Assembly: GCA_963580285.1 (NCBI GenBank) | Contig: OY757010.1 | Location: 220,677,234 to 220,741,233, forward strand | Origin: Lucinisca nassula | Lineage: Eukaryota; Mollusca; Bivalvia; Lucinida; Lucinidae | DNA length: 64,000 nt | Reading direction: 5' to 3' | Program-made: the position numbers and the translations under genes | Notes under the pieces: model-generated | What the model was told of the DNA's origin: nothing | Database searches by the model: none | The model's input: only the letters and a program-made list of their open reading frames with translations | Shown: positions 10,018-20,668 of the stretch, in pieces | Numbering within the stretch: the stretch's first letter is position 1 | Layout of the letters: each line of letters begins with the position of its first letter

Positions 10018-10270
10018 TTTCCTTCACAAAAACACGACTATATTATTTTTACCCCCTTGAATCCCAATTTTATATAGTAAAACAGGGGTTTACAGGTGTA
10101 AACCTTATTTTTCTGATTTCTTCTCTAAAATATAGATTAGGTGTGCACGTTAGAAACGACAGGATGAGGCGGTTCTAACGAGTACCTACAATCTATATTT
10201 CGAGCAGAAATAAGAAAAATATCACAATTTTTTCATCTTAAACATTTCTCTTTTTATCCTCGACGTAAAG
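10018..10270 (+). mobile_element. GGCGGTTCTAACG foldback MITE, right end lost
   Basis: CAAAAACACGACTATATTAT, CCCCCTTGAATCCC, GGGGTTTACAGGTGTAAACC and a central hairpin with one degraded arm (TTAGAAACGACAGG). GAGCAGAAATAAGAAAAAT follows, then a GT/GC-rich simple repeat in place of the right end. Confidence 0.78.
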
Positions 10271-10274
10271 ACAA

Positions 10275-10340
10275 ATGCGTGTGTGTGTTTGTGTGTGTGT
10301 GCGTGCGTGCGCGCGTGTGTGTGCGTGCGTGCGTGTGTTT
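10275..10340. repeat. (GT/GC)n simple repeat
   Basis: Mixed TGTGTGTGTGCGTGCGTGCG units. Confidence 0.85.
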
Positions 10341-10712
10341 CATAACATAAACAATTATTGCGATGGGAATGGAATTGGTATTCGCCATGCAGAGCCCTAA
10401 CCGTTAACTGTCTAGTTCTTTAAGCAAACTAAGACCGCCATCCATTAACAAACGTCTAAAACAAATGATAGCAAAATTACTGTGCAATAAATATTTATTA
10501 TCTCATTTAGACCGTAGTCTTTAACATTGACCGTCTTATCAATATACAAGTGGATCTATTTCTTCATTTCGTGTTTAAGAGCCATCTATTTCTTTTCTCT
10601 GCAGGTCAGCATACGAGCAGGAAGTATCTTAACCAATACATGCCTAGGATCTCAACATTACAATGACACATCCGTGCGACAGCGTATTTTTGGTGTGTTT
10701 TTTTTTTTCGGA
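10341..10712. other. AT-rich non-coding stretch
   Basis: A 76-codon frame at 10527-10757 has no recognisable motif and runs into the repeat array. Nothing else is seen. Confidence 0.35.
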
Positions 10713-10920
10713 GTTGCAAATAGCCCAAAAAATATTGAAATGGCTATTTGCAAATAGCCATAAAACGTTAAAATGGCTATTTACAGTCAACTGCAAATAG
10801 CCAGAAAACGTTAAAATGGCTATTTGCAGTCAACTGCAGATAGCCAAAAAAAGTTAAAATGGCTATTTGCAGTCAACTGCAAATAGCCAGAAAACGTTAA
10901 AATGGCTATTTGCAGTCATT
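10713..10920 (+). repeat. 43-bp palindromic tandem array
   Basis: About four and a half units. Each contains the 28-base inverted repeat GGCTATTTGCAGT-CA-ACTGCAAATAGCC, separated by AAAACGTTAAAAT. The period is 43 bp. An array of the same unit in the opposite orientation is at 16154-16340. Every unit can form a cruciform or hairpin. Confidence 0.9.
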
Positions 10921-10973
10921 CTATTAGCGTTAGAAAGGCCACCTGGAGATGTTCAAACTATTTTAAAGTGGAA

Positions 10974-11045
10974 TGGGCCTCTGCGGCCTAGTAGTTAATT
11001 AGAGCTCTGACTCTTAATCATTAAGACTCTCACCGTTATGGCTAT
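10974..11045 (+). mobile_element. SINE family B, head fragment
   Basis: GGGCCTCTGCGGCCTAGTAG, AGAGCTCTGACTCTTAATCA and CTCTCACCG match the tRNA-like head seen complete at 47076. The body is missing. Confidence 0.65.
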
Positions 11046-11744
11046 GTTTGTTTGATTTGATGTTTTACGTGCTCTACAACACTATTTAGGACATTTTAGA
11101 GACGTTACTTCCATTTTTGTTCGACATTTTCCACAGATTGAGACGTAAAGACATCTTAAGCCTATGACACCTATAGGGCCTAGGACGCACCGACTCGCAC
11201 CACTTGGCCTTAGCAGGCTTAGTTCTTCTAAACGGTTTACCAGTACTCATGTGCAGGCAGTTTCTGCTCTGGATGGAAGCATCATGCCGCCAATCTATTT
11301 CTCCAAGCCGCGATGGCCGGGGACTATAAAATGGCTATATATAGTCTATATTTTGTGTGAACATATGGCACCTATAGTTTTAAATCACATATTGTTTCCA
11401 TTTTTGTTTCACTGTTTAGCAATGTTATCTGCTTTATCTAATTTGTAAAGCCCATGAGAGGTTGGTGGGGAGTGGGGGGGGCGGGCGGGGTGGGGGTGGC
11501 GGTGGCGTGAGGCAAAGGTGACGTGTATCTTGCGTCACTTGGGCGTCCATCTGATATTGGCTTACAGTTGGTTAAGATAATGGTAGAGAGGGGATGATGT
11601 TATTTCTTCTGATGATGTTATTTCTTCTGTTTCTACACTTCCATTCGTTTTCCTCTTACTCCTCCGTCTCTCATTTTCATCTCTGCTATCTCTTCTATCT
11701 CTTTCCCCCCTTTCTTAGGGACAGGACACAAACTTACTCACTGA
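11046..11744. other. non-coding stretch with a G-rich run
   Basis: A G-rich segment at 11464-11505 (GGGGGGGGCGGGCGGGG type) and pyrimidine-rich sequence at about 11640-11720. The frame 11164-11448 has no recognisable domain. Confidence 0.4.
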
Positions 11745-11960
11745 ATGAGACCGTCCAATGCATATAAGCCTTTTGGTTTCATTGGTCGACAGGACTTGAG
11801 TTGTCATTTCATCTCAATGTCGCCGAGTAAAAGTCCCACAAAAGTGGAAGCAACGCCTCCAAAATGACCTAAATGGTATTGACGGGGACGTTAAACCTCA
11901 ATTCAAACAAACAAATGATCCACCCCCGCCCATCGGGGCTTGGAGAATTAGAATGCGCTG
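11745..11960 (+). mobile_element. SINE-like family D, two adjoining fragments
   Basis: 11745-11915 is a 5'-truncated copy (GCATATAAGCCTTTTGGTTTC, CATTTCATCTCAATGTCG, ACGGGGACGTTAAACCTC, AAACAAACAAA tail). At 11921-11960 the head of another copy begins (CCCCCGCCCATCGGGGCTTG) and breaks off. Confidence 0.75.
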
Positions 11961-12054
11961 CATGGTGTACACCAGGCACTCAATGTGCCGGTAATGTCTA
12001 AGTAACGTCGATGCAACGTAGTGGCAAACACTCACTATAAAATGAACGGGCGTG

Positions 12055-12355
12055 GTCTGGTATTTAACCATTATCATGCTGGACAAATCAACCCTACCTT
12101 TGCAAACAATATATATTCAGATAAGGAAGCCATCTGATCAGGATCTACAGTGTTTGTCATGAAGAAGTGAACTGAATAAATACAGCAAATGGAGTAATGT
12201 CATTCGTAAAATAAGTGTAATTGTTGTGGTATTTAACACTTATAATGCTTTTTAAGACAAACGCTTCCTTTGCAAACAATGTCGATTCAGGTCAGGAAGT
12301 CATCTGATCAGGATCTGCAGTGTTTGTTATGAATTTGTGAAAAGAATGCAGAAAA
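12055..12355 (+). repeat. two-copy direct repeat, period about 170 bp
   Basis: GGTATTTAACCATTATCATGC, TTTGCAAACAATAT, ATTCAG and CATCTGATCAGGATCTACAG plus TGTTTGTCATGAA at 12057-12165 recur with changes at 12230-12335. The GATCAGGATC motif links it to the short palindromic repeat at 2270. Confidence 0.65.
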
Positions 12356-12524
12356 CCATTTTTTTTTAAATAATGTATGGGCTGCATATACTGAGTGATA
12401 TCAATTTTCACTGAAAATTTAAAGCCTTTGATTTAATTTGTAGGGGCAATATTCACTCGTTGTGTCATATTTTTCTCGACTGTTTTAAGCCCTTAAGATG
12501 CCAATCACAACAATTATCACCTCA

Positions 12525-12630
12525 GTTGCTGTGTGCTGATTACATTAAAAAGTCATTGTTGAAAACAGTGTGGATCCAGATCAACTGCTTGGAACAATCT
12601 GATCGGGGTCCACACTGTTTGCTTTTATGC
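12525..12630 (+). repeat. foldback with GGATCC/GATC arms
   Basis: AAAACAGTGTGGATCCAGATC at 12560-12580 is mirrored by GATCGGGGTCCACACTGTTT at 12600-12620. It is an imperfect palindrome of about 60 bp in the GATCAG family. Confidence 0.6.
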
Positions 12631-13084
12631 CTAAACATTCTTTTAGACTGCAAAAATGTGAAATAGATGAGATACGCAGACGACATTTTCAGATGCAGTT
12701 TTTCTTAGCACCTCAAGGGTTGAATTAATAAATGTCATCAATAGGATTATACTATCTTTCAATAGGATTACAATAGATATGCGGTCAACATTACAGCCCC
12801 CGGGGCTCTCCACACGCCTTTATACAAACACAATTGTATAATGAACCACACCATGAGAAAAACTGTCTTTGCGAAGATCTGCTCAAATACCATGTACTGA
12901 TCATGCAAAAAGAGTTTCCTATTTTCCCATGTGACCCATATTAAAGAAAGATTTATCATTACAACATTGACTGGCTCATATTTACACAATTTGAATTTTG
13001 ACATGAACGTTTATATCACACATATAGTGAAACTTTTACCACCAAAAAGTGGAAGTTTTCATATACTAGTTTTTGATATCTTTC
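12631..13084. other. AT-rich non-coding stretch
   Basis: Only weak short frames on both strands. No repeat is assigned with confidence. Confidence 0.35.
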
Positions 13085-13205
13085 ATACTCCTGCTCAAAA
13101 CATAAAAATGTAGGAACTCGTTAGAACCGCCTCGGCGAGGCGGCTCTAATAAGGACCCACAATATATGTTTTGACTAGAAGTAAGAAAAATAATGTATCA
13201 ATACA
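13085..13205 (+). mobile_element. GGCGGTTCTAACG foldback MITE, core only
   Basis: CTGCTCAAAACATAAAAATG, then the hairpin TTAGAACCGCCTCGGCGAGG CGGCTCTAA, then ACCCACAATATATGTTTTGA and GAAGTAAGAAAAAT. Both ends are missing or unrecognisable. Confidence 0.75.
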
Positions 13206-13239
13206 AATTGGAAGAAAAAGAAACAAATTACACTTAAAG

Positions 13240-13708
13240 AAAATATATTCTGCTACTGTATAGGGGCTTGTACGATAGCGAAATGATACAGTGTTGCCAG
13301 TGCCCCTTTGGGTCAAAATTGGCTACGCCCATGTGCCTAATAGCTATCATAGAATGGAAAACACTATAATTTGAACAATCTTGGAAGGGGTCCACTAGAT
13401 GGAGCTTCATACCAAATATCAAAGACCTGGGCCTTGCGGTTTCAGAGAAGAAGATTTTTTAAGTTTTCGGTGAGAAAAGTCTGATTTTGGCACCTGTGAC
13501 CTATATGTGCAACGGACTGGAACCATTTGAACAACTTTGAAAGGGGACCACCTAAGTTACATTCCTGTGAAGTTTGGTCAAAATCTGATTAGTGGTTTAG
13601 GAGGAGATGTCGTTTGAAGAAATTGTTTACGCACGCACGCACGCACGGACGCACGACGGACAAAAAGTGATCCCAAAAGCTCACCTCGTCACTACGTGAC
13701 GGTGAGCT
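13240..13708 (+). repeat. AGCT-ended repeat with terminal hairpin
   Basis: GTGCCCCTTTGGGTCAAAATTG, CTTTGAAAGGGGACCACCTA and GGTCAAAATCTGATTAGTGG lead to a run of ACGCACGC units, a CGGACGCACGACGGACA block and the terminal hairpin at 13678-13708 (AGCTCACC...GGTGAGCT around a CGTCAC/GTGACG stem). Three other such hairpins lie at 14092, 35615 and 37087. Confidence 0.65.
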
Positions 13709-13724
13709 AAAAAAATCAAAAATC

Positions 13725-14091
13725 TTCTTCCCTGAAACCATAAGGCCCAGAGCTTAGGTAGTTTGCATGTAGCAACGTCGAGTAGTCGTCTACATGAATC
13801 CTGCCAATCATGTCCCTAGGATTCAAATTGTCCAAATCCTGTGGCCCCTATAGTCCAATAAACTTATAATGGAAAAAAAGCTTCAAAATCTTCTCTGAAA
13901 CCATGAAGTACAGACCTTAGATATCGAGTATATAGCAACATAAAATGGTCGCCGACATAAATTCTGCCAAACATGCCCTTTGGGACACAATTGGCCACGC
14001 CCCAGGGCTCATTAGCACCTATTGACTTATACTGGAAAAAAGTTCAAACACCTTCTTCTCGGAAACCATAAGGCCGAGAGCTTAGATTTTT
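13725..14091 (-). repeat. direct repeat of about 155 bp, two and a half copies
   Basis: ATCTTCTTCCCTGAAACCATAA with GGCCCAGAGCTTAG recurs at about 13723, 13888 and 14051. Each copy is followed by GTAGCAAC and CATG.CC. It is the reverse of the TTTCGGTTTCAGAGAAGAAG block upstream, so it is an inverted, locally multiplied part of the same element. Confidence 0.6.
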
Positions 14092-14121
14092 AGCTCACCT
14101 GACCGAAGGTCATGGTGAGCT
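14092..14121 (+). repeat. AGCT-terminal hairpin
   Basis: AGCTCACCTGACC-GAA-GGTCATGGTGAGCT, one end of the repeat-bearing element that runs to about 15250. It is followed by GTGACTGTGAGATGTC and the CGTCGTGCGTCGTCCG block typical of this family. Confidence 0.7.
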
Positions 14122-15250
14122 TTTGTGACTGTGAGATGTCCCGGCGTCGTCGTGCGTCGTCCGTAAACTTTTCTTGTTAACACTCTAGAGGCCACCGGTT
14201 TAGTCCAATCGTGATCTGAATGATTATCATGACAACATCTCGGTAGGGTTTGAATATGGGTCATGTCGGGTCAAAAAGTAGGTCAAAACGTCAAAAAAAC
14301 AGAAAAACCCTGTTAACACTCTATAGGCCACAATTTGAGTCCAATCCTCATCATACGTGCTCAGAATGAGCATCTCGACAAAACCTACGTCAAGTTCAAA
14401 AATGGGTTATGTCAGGCTTAAAAGTAGGTTAGTAAGTCAAATCATAGAAAAACCTTTTTCACACTCTAGAGGTCACACTTTTGGTCCAATCATCATCAGT
14501 CTTGCTCAGAATGATCATCATAATAATATCTAGGTTAGGTTCGAATATGGGTCCTGTTGGTCAAAAAGTAGGTCAGTAGATCAAATCATAGAAAAACTTT
14601 GTAAACACTCTAGAGGCCACAGTTTTGGTCCAAATACCATTCGACTTTCCCAGAATGATCATCATAATAATATCTAGGTCAAGTTCGAATATGGGTCATG
14701 TCGGGTCAAAAAGTAGGTCAGTAGGTAAAATCGTAGAAAAAAATCTTGTTAACACTCTAGAGGCCACAGTTTTGGTCCAATCATCATCAACTTGCTCAGA
14801 ATGATCATCGTATCAATATCTAGGTTAGGTTCGAATATGGGTCATGTTGGGTCAAAAAGTAGGTCAGTAGATCAAATCATAGAAACGCTTTGTTAACACA
14901 GTAGAGGCCACAGTTTTGGTCCAATAATCATTCGAATTGCCCAGAGAGATCATCATAATAATATCAAGGTTAGGTTCGAATATGGGTCATGTCTGGTCAA
15001 AAAGTAGGTCAGTAGGTCAAATCATAGAAAAAAAAACATTGTTAACACTCTAGAGGCCGCAATTTTATTCTAATCATCATCAACCTTGCTCAGAATGATC
15101 ATCTTGACAATATCTAGGTAAATTTCGAATATGGGTCATGTGGGTCAAAAAGTAGGTCAGTAGGTAAAATCATAGAAAAACCTTGTTAGCACTCTAGGGA
15201 CCACAGTTTTTGATCCAATCAGCATCAAACTTGCTCAGAATTGTAATACC
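14122..15250 (+). repeat. tandem array, unit about 145 bp, eight copies
   Basis: The word CACTCTAGAGGCCACA appears with small changes near 14185, 14322, 14462, 14607, 14753, 14895, 15045 and 15190. Each unit also carries TGGTCCAATCATCATC, TTGCTCAGAATGATCATC, TTCGAATATGGGTCATGT and AAAAAGTAGGTCAGTAGGTC. No frame stays open across units. A non-coding minisatellite inside a transposable element. Confidence 0.85.
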
Positions 15251-15289
15251 TTGGTCAGGAGGGGTATTTTATGAATAGAGTGGTACCTT

Positions 15290-15575
15290 TTACAAAGGGC
15301 CACCCCTTGTCAACATTGTTAGTTAGACTGAGTCTGTTCATCTCCGTCTGGTGCACTAGGACCTGTCCCTCAATGTCCACAAGGTGCCCAGATAGTGACA
15401 TACAAGTCAGCTCTGTATTGTCAAATGGATGGATACCGCACCCCCCCCCCCCCCCCACCCGCCCCCTTGTCACCATGAGTTATTATTAGTTAGTTAGAAT
15501 GAGCCCGTTCATTTCCGTCTGGTGCACTAAGTCCTGACAGGTGCCCAGATAGTGACATACAAGTCAGCGATGACT
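15290..15575 (+). repeat. two-copy direct repeat split by a poly-C run
   Basis: CACCCCTTGTCA, GTTAGTTAGACTGAG, GTTCATCTCCGTCTGGTGCACTA, GGTGCCCAGATAGTGACATA and CAAGTCAGC at about 15300-15415 recur at about 15468-15570. Between them is a C18 tract (about 15441-15459). Confidence 0.7.
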
Positions 15576-15844
15576 TCTTCCTAAAAAAAGAAAACCATTT
15601 TGAAGGAATGTTCTATGACTGCCACTCTGACAATTTTCCAATCCAGAAAAAAATATATAACCCTTAAAATGACTTAAGTTCCTAAATAGCTAGATTGATT
15701 TTGAAATAATGTCACAGAAATGTTCCTTGGGCCACTGTCAGCCAAAAACTGCTCAAACCGTCCACTCCACCTTATATTACCTGCCATAAGGATCAGCTGA
15801 GCGATCCAGGGTCTTCATGGCCCTCTTATTATATTATATTATAA

Positions 15845-16060
15845 TAAAGATGGTGTATATTATCCTTATTTCTAGTCTAAACATAGATTGCATGTGCTCG
15901 TTAGAACAGACTCAATGAGGCGGTTCTAACGTGTACCCACAATCTATGTGTTTGCACCAAAATAAGGAATGGTGATAATTACCCCTTAAACCCCGCTTTT
16001 GTCTATATAAAGTGGGGTTTACAGGAACCATAATTTCATGGACTTGTTAACCCGATGCGA
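15845..16060 (+). mobile_element. GGCGGTTCTAACG foldback MITE
   Basis: TTATTTCTAGTCTAAACATAG, a hairpin with a damaged left arm (TTAGAACAGACTCAATGAGG), CGGTTCTAACGTGTACCCAC, CCCCTTAAACCCCGC and TAAAGTGGGGTTTACAGG. The outer ends are worn. Confidence 0.75.
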
Positions 16061-16153
16061 AGAGCACACAACGAAGACTATGAATAGAAAGCGCGGATGC
16101 GCAGACTGATCTGAATTTTGATGGGCGCACGTGTAAATGGCAGGAATATAAAA

Positions 16154-16340
16154 TGACTGCAAATAGCCATTTTAACGTTTTTTGGCTATTTGCAGTTGAC
16201 TGCAAATAGCCATTTTAACGTTTTTTGGCTATCTGCAGTTGACTGCAAATAGCCATTTTAACGTTTTCTGGCTATTTGCAGTTGACTGCAAATAGCCATT
16301 TTAACGTTTTTTGGCTATTTGCAGTTGACTGCAAATAGAC
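16154..16340 (-). repeat. 43-bp palindromic tandem array, inverted relative to 10713-10920
   Basis: Four units of TGACTGCAAATAGCCATTTT, AACGTTTTTT, GGCTATTTGCAGT (43 bp). It is the reverse complement of the array at 10713. A T-run and the ATATCTCCAAAATGGATAC block of the adjoining MITE follow directly. Confidence 0.9.
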
Positions 16341-16354
16341 TCTTCCTTTTTTTT

Positions 16355-16530
16355 TTCATATCTCCAAAATGGATACTTTTTGATGAAAATCGGTTAAATC
16401 GGTTTAAACGCGCACCATCAACCTATGTCTTGGAGCAGAAATAAGAAAAATAATGCATTCCTCCTTAAACCCCAGTTTTCTCTATATGGAGTGGGGTTTA
16501 AAGTTGTTCTATTTTCGGACTTGTTCGCGT
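16355..16530 (+). mobile_element. GGCGGTTCTAACG foldback MITE, half copy
   Basis: ATATCTCCAAAATGGATAC, CATCAACCTATGTCTTGGAG, CAGAAATAAGAAAAATAATG and AGTGGGGTTTAAAG. It lacks the central hairpin. The end TCGGACTTGTTCGCGTGATG matches 59690-59718. Confidence 0.65.
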
Positions 16531-16644
16531 GATGAAGCGGGGCGCTAGCAACCATTGAAGACCATTATATAACGCGCATCTGATCAGGGTCTTCCTTACT
16601 TGTATCATGTACGCGGATGCTTGCAAAATAAATAGCAAAATCCG

Positions 16645-16925
16645 TCAACAACACGAAAACACACCTATATAATTCTGACACCCTTTAACCAAACGTTTGT
16701 ATAGTAAAAGTTGGGTTTACAGGGGTAAACCTTATTTTTCTGTACTAAAATATCGATTGTGAGTACACGTTAGAACCCCTCGCCGAGACGGTTCTAACGT
16801 GTACCCGCAATCTATATTCGGAGCAGCAATAAGAAAAATATTAGGCTTTTTCATCTGATAATTTTCTTTCTTTTTTTTTCGCCGGTATAATTTACAATGT
16901 ATTTGAATAGGCGTGTTCGCATTGG
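16645..16925 (+). mobile_element. GGCGGTTCTAACG foldback MITE
   Basis: AACACACCTATATAATTCTGAC, GGGTTTACAGGGGTAAACC, the hairpin GTTAGAACCCCTCGCCGAGA CGGTTCTAACGTG, CAATCTATATTCGGAGCAG, and the right end TTTGAATAGGCGTGTTCGC. Confidence 0.8.
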
Positions 16926-17061
16926 AAAGGAACTGGATCTGCGTAAAGCGATTCTACTTGTCATCTATCTAACTAGATAAGTAAGATTCGACAAAAGTAT
17001 GTGCGGGCAGGGGATTCTCGGGTCAACATGCATATTCGGGAAGCTTTACCACACTAGAGAA

Positions 17062-17226
17062 GCCTCCGTGGTCGAGTGGTTACGCTACTCGCCTTGTAAA
17101 CCAGGGGTCGCAGGTTCGATCCCGGGCTTCTCCAGACTTTCGGATGAGTCTTAAAAGCGAGGTCCCGTCTCCGTATGACCTTAGCTGTTGGTGGGACGTA
17201 AAACTGAAACACTCACTCACTCACTC
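17062..17226 (+). mobile_element. SINE family A, full copy with 9-bp duplication
   Basis: AAGCCTCCGTGGTCGAGTGG, TACTCGCCTTGTAAACCAGG, GGTTCGATCCCGGGCTTCTC (a good box B), TTAGCTGTTGGTGGGACGTA and a CACTCACTCACTC tail. CACACTAGA flanks it at 17051-17059 and about 17229-17237. Confidence 0.88.
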
Positions 17227-17237
17227 TTTCACACTAG

Positions 17238-17454
17238 ATTTTCTGTGTATGGTTGCGAATCGTTACAGATTATTCTGCGCGTGACTTGTCATATCAGTCT
17301 TGGTGTAGAAAAGAAGAAAACAATTGTCTGCATTATAATGATGCCGTATATGTTAATGGTATTTTATATGTTTTACTTCTTAACAGTCTTCATGTTGTTG
17401 GTAGCCGCAACCAAAACGTCAATCGTAAACTGACATTAGAATTCCTCAAATTAT
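17238..17454. other. AT-rich non-coding stretch
   Basis: Short frames on the plus strand (up to 81 codons) show no motif. It lies between a SINE and a LINE fragment and may be decayed LINE sequence. Confidence 0.35.
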
Positions 17455-18145
17455 AATTCTTATATTCTTCCATTTTTTTTTTTTGTATAATATATAATAT
17501 GGGGTCATACCACAGCTTTTTTTCGTGTTCTTTTTATGGCGCTTTCAAGATTATTTCACTCATATCGAGCCGATCGTTAATCATAGGTGGGCGAAAACCG
17601 GAGTACCCGGAGAAAAAAAACCCCTGACCTTCCGTTGCAAAACTTGGCGTCTCACATGTGACCAGAGCCAGGCTCAAACCACAGCGGTGAGAGACCTAAT
17701 GGTTAAGAGTCAGCGCATTTACCCACTAGGCCACGGAGGCCCGTCATACCACATCTACAAACCAGCTAAGACTTGTCAAACTACAAAAGCGTGCTGCACG
17801 ACTCATATTAAAGACTGACATCTTAGCACCATCCGATCAAATGTTTAAGCAACTAAGTTGGCTATCTACAATATCGCACATGTCTCATGGTACAGAAAGG
17901 TATAAATGGACAGTCCCCGGATTACGTTTCATCTTTGCTAACACTTGTCACAGCACACTATGACGACCACAAACGATTAACTGAACGTTCCTAGATCGCA
18001 TAGCACGTATTACGACAAAGCCTTTTCCACCACAAGTCCCCGGCTATGGAACAGTTTACCAAATGATATTAAAAATAAAACCATGTTTAAATTCAAGAAA
18101 GCACTCAAGCACTACCAACACCATGGGGATTAAACTACTAAATTT
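17455..18145 (+). pseudogene. LINE reverse transcriptase C-terminal fragment, split by a SINE
   Basis: After the SINE the plus strand reads KLQKRAARLILK (about 17770-17812) and MFKQLSWLSTI, followed by a degenerate region and a KFKKAL-like end. This is the conserved C-terminal domain after the RT palm in jockey/CR1/L2-type LINEs. The residues just before it (NIWGHTTSTNQL) are cut by SINE family B at 17515-17742, so the LINE was there first. Stops and frameshifts are present, and no palm motif remains. Function is lost. Confidence 0.75.
17515..17742 (-). mobile_element. SINE family B inserted in a LINE, 11-bp duplication
   Basis: On the minus strand: GGGCCTCCGTGGCCTAGTGG, GACTCTTAACC, CTCTCACCGCTGTGG, AAGTTTTGCAACGGAAGGTC, CGGGTACTCCGGTTTTCGCC, CGATCGGCTCGATATGAGTG and CTTGAAAGCGCC. 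The target duplication GTCATACCACA is at 17504-17514 and 17743-17753. Confidence 0.9.
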
Positions 18146-18525
18146 GGAATAACACCCAAGATGGAATGTTTATTGTGACCAACAATAGATTGCTTGTATC
18201 CTCGGACGGTTTGCGGACTGGTTGGCTGGGGCTATGTTTGGACGCTAGACTCGATCGACCTCAGCTGGCTGGTCTGCGGCCTCCGACGGTTTTCTATAAA
18301 TTAGGATCTAAAGCTGTCCAATGTTTTACTCTCTGTTCGTTCGGGGACGTGAGAGGACATGCTGACTTGCGCCCCCCCCCCCCACACACACACACTCAAC
18401 CACCTTGACTTGTGCATATTTGCGGGTACCGCCTCATTCTTTCACGTCCACTCTTTCGACATTTTTCGATGCCTTGGTACGTATGAGCCTACGACCCTAC
18501 TCCCACGCCTCGTAGCTTTTAGCTT
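18146..18525. other. non-coding stretch with a C/CA run
   Basis: A C12(AC)n tract at about 18371-18394. Nothing else is recognised. Confidence 0.4.
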
Positions 18526-18529
18526 TAGG

Positions 18530-18870
18530 TAACTCAAATGGACAAGCTTGCGACTTGTGAAGTAAAGTGCTAACGCTACATTTTAAAGTTAAAATATCCA
18601 TAATTTTTGCTAAACAAAGATAGCGTATATGTATATTCTAGACTACGTGTGCAATTATAGGGCTTATAAAACTAGTATGGGCGAAGGGGCGTTCTGTTTT
18701 GACATTGGATTCCGCCACGCACCCCTCGCCCCAGCCTTGATAGGCAATGTCTTTTAAACGTTTCATGTATATATTTGTGCATATGTATTAACTTCGGTTT
18801 GTATCATTAGATGCGGAAAATTTTATCAACAATGCACACATGCTCATATAGGACAATATGTTATAAGCAT
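18530..18870 (+). repeat. dispersed repeat, copy 2 (see 1555-1890)
   Basis: Contains ATATTCTAGACTACGTGTGC, GCGTTCTGTTTTGACATTGG, CCAGCCTTGATAGGCAATGT and TTCGGTTTGTATCATTAG in the same order as the copy near the window start. Divergence is spread throughout, with no preserved frame. Confidence 0.65.
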
Positions 18871-19685
18871 TTATATACCCGTGTCATATTTTGGCATCGG
18901 CATTGGCTAAATGAATTTATGTGATCATGCAAATACCTTTAACATAGACTGTTGATTCTCTTTGTGATCACATTGGTGAGATCCTCCAATATAGTACCAT
19001 CAATTTTCTAAACAGTAGGGCATCAGAGTGGCCAGCGTAGGTAGATTTAAAAACAAAATTCTCGTGCGTCGATTCGATGGGACTTCTTCCGATTTTGATG
19101 CTCCCATTCGACTAACTATTTTCACATCAAATTACGTGATTGTCGTTTATTTTTTAGCCTTGACAAAGATAAAAGCGATATATATGAATATTGCTGTATT
19201 CAATATAAAGACTAAAACCTGAATTAGCATTTTGGTGTGGGCAGACCAAGGGTTTGAAAGTGGCGAATTTTCAACCATGTCGGTACCATCGGGGAAAACA
19301 AAAATAAACTATTATAATATTCCTCGCGATTATTCTCACCTATATCATCAATTCAGGCATATATTAATCTGTTCACCTTGAAATTTGTGCCGAAATCGGC
19401 GAGGGAGCATTTTTTTGTGCCATTTTTTTCTACCCACTTCCGGTCGAAACGTGTGTACAAAACCATTTTTTTTCTTTCCAAAATGGCAGGTTTGGCTAAA
19501 AGTTTTAAGTGAAACTCACAGAATTCCCTTGTATTTGATAACAACGAATGAAAAGCGAGTTGAATACAAGTCTTGTGGTACCAAACTCATCTTCTTCACT
19601 GAACAATCCACCTTTCAACCATGTTTGTTTATAATTTACATCAATAATTTTGTCAATACACTGAATGTATGGCTACTGTATATTT
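18871..19685. other. AT-rich non-coding stretch
   Basis: Open frames up to 108 codons (19385-19711) have no recognisable domain. GGGAGCATTTTTTTGTGCCAT at about 19402-19422 recurs at 20921-20941, with CTTCCCA/CTACCCAC and GTGTGTA after it, so a short repeat is shared between the two places. Confidence 0.4.
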
Positions 19686-19760
19686 ACACAAGCATGAATA
19701 GAATAGAATAGAATACAATAAAGTTTATTTCCAATCATGGGCCACCATGTGGCAGCATAT
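19686..19760 (-). mobile_element. LINE 3' end with ATTCT-type tail
   Basis: On the minus strand: GATTGGAAATAAACTTTATTG followed by (TATTC)n. A polyadenylation-like AATAAA close to a short microsatellite tail is typical of CR1/L2/jockey-like 3' ends. How far the element extends to the right is unclear. Confidence 0.55.
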
Positions 19761-20257
19761 TAATCACAATTTATAATAATAAAGCAACAACTCAAAATAA
19801 ACTCTGTAAATACTGTAAAACAACTAAAGCTTGATTCTGATTAGTAAAAAAAAAAAAAAAAAACAATTAAATAAGGCACAAGTTAAGTACAGCATCCCAC
19901 CATCGGGATGCGGTCAGGCAAACAATGATAACCACGACCAGTAATAACACAATGTGACAACTAATCAGGGCCATCACTGTTCGCCTGACACGCAAATCTA
20001 CTGCCACAGGTGTCAGTCACGCCCCCTAGACCCCACATACATTCCTCCAGTCTCCAACATACATCTTCCCTCGATTCAAGTTGTTGGAAGGGAAGGGAAG
20101 GAAAAAAAACAACAAAAAAACACCTCCACTTCTACCCCAACCATTCCCGGACAAATTCCACCCCCAACACCAGCAAGGCACCACAAGGATGACACAGCTG
20201 TGTAGACAGTTTGGTGTGACGAAATCATATTGAATTACGTCATATTAAATGACGTCA

Positions 20258-20265
20258 GTCTCTCT

Positions 20266-20337
<72 letters not shown>
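20258..20337. repeat. (CT)n tract 1
   Basis: About 80 bp of CT with one break. Confidence 0.97.
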
Positions 20338-20340
<3 letters not shown>

Positions 20341-20395
20341 GTCATTTCTTTCGGTTCATGGTGCATTCCTTACGCGTGTCTGTAAACTTTAATTT

Positions 20396-20399
<4 letters not shown>

Positions 20400-20472
<73 letters not shown>
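20400..20472. repeat. (CT)n tract 2
   Basis: Pure CT repeat. It gives spurious Ser-Leu and Arg-Glu repeat frames on the two strands. Confidence 0.97.

Positions 20473-20668
<196 letters not shown>

Noticed and set aside
13240..15250. Helitron ends (TC...CTRR with terminal hairpin)
   Set aside because: A hairpin near the end is present, but no CTRR terminus or 5' TC at a defined A-T target could be fixed.
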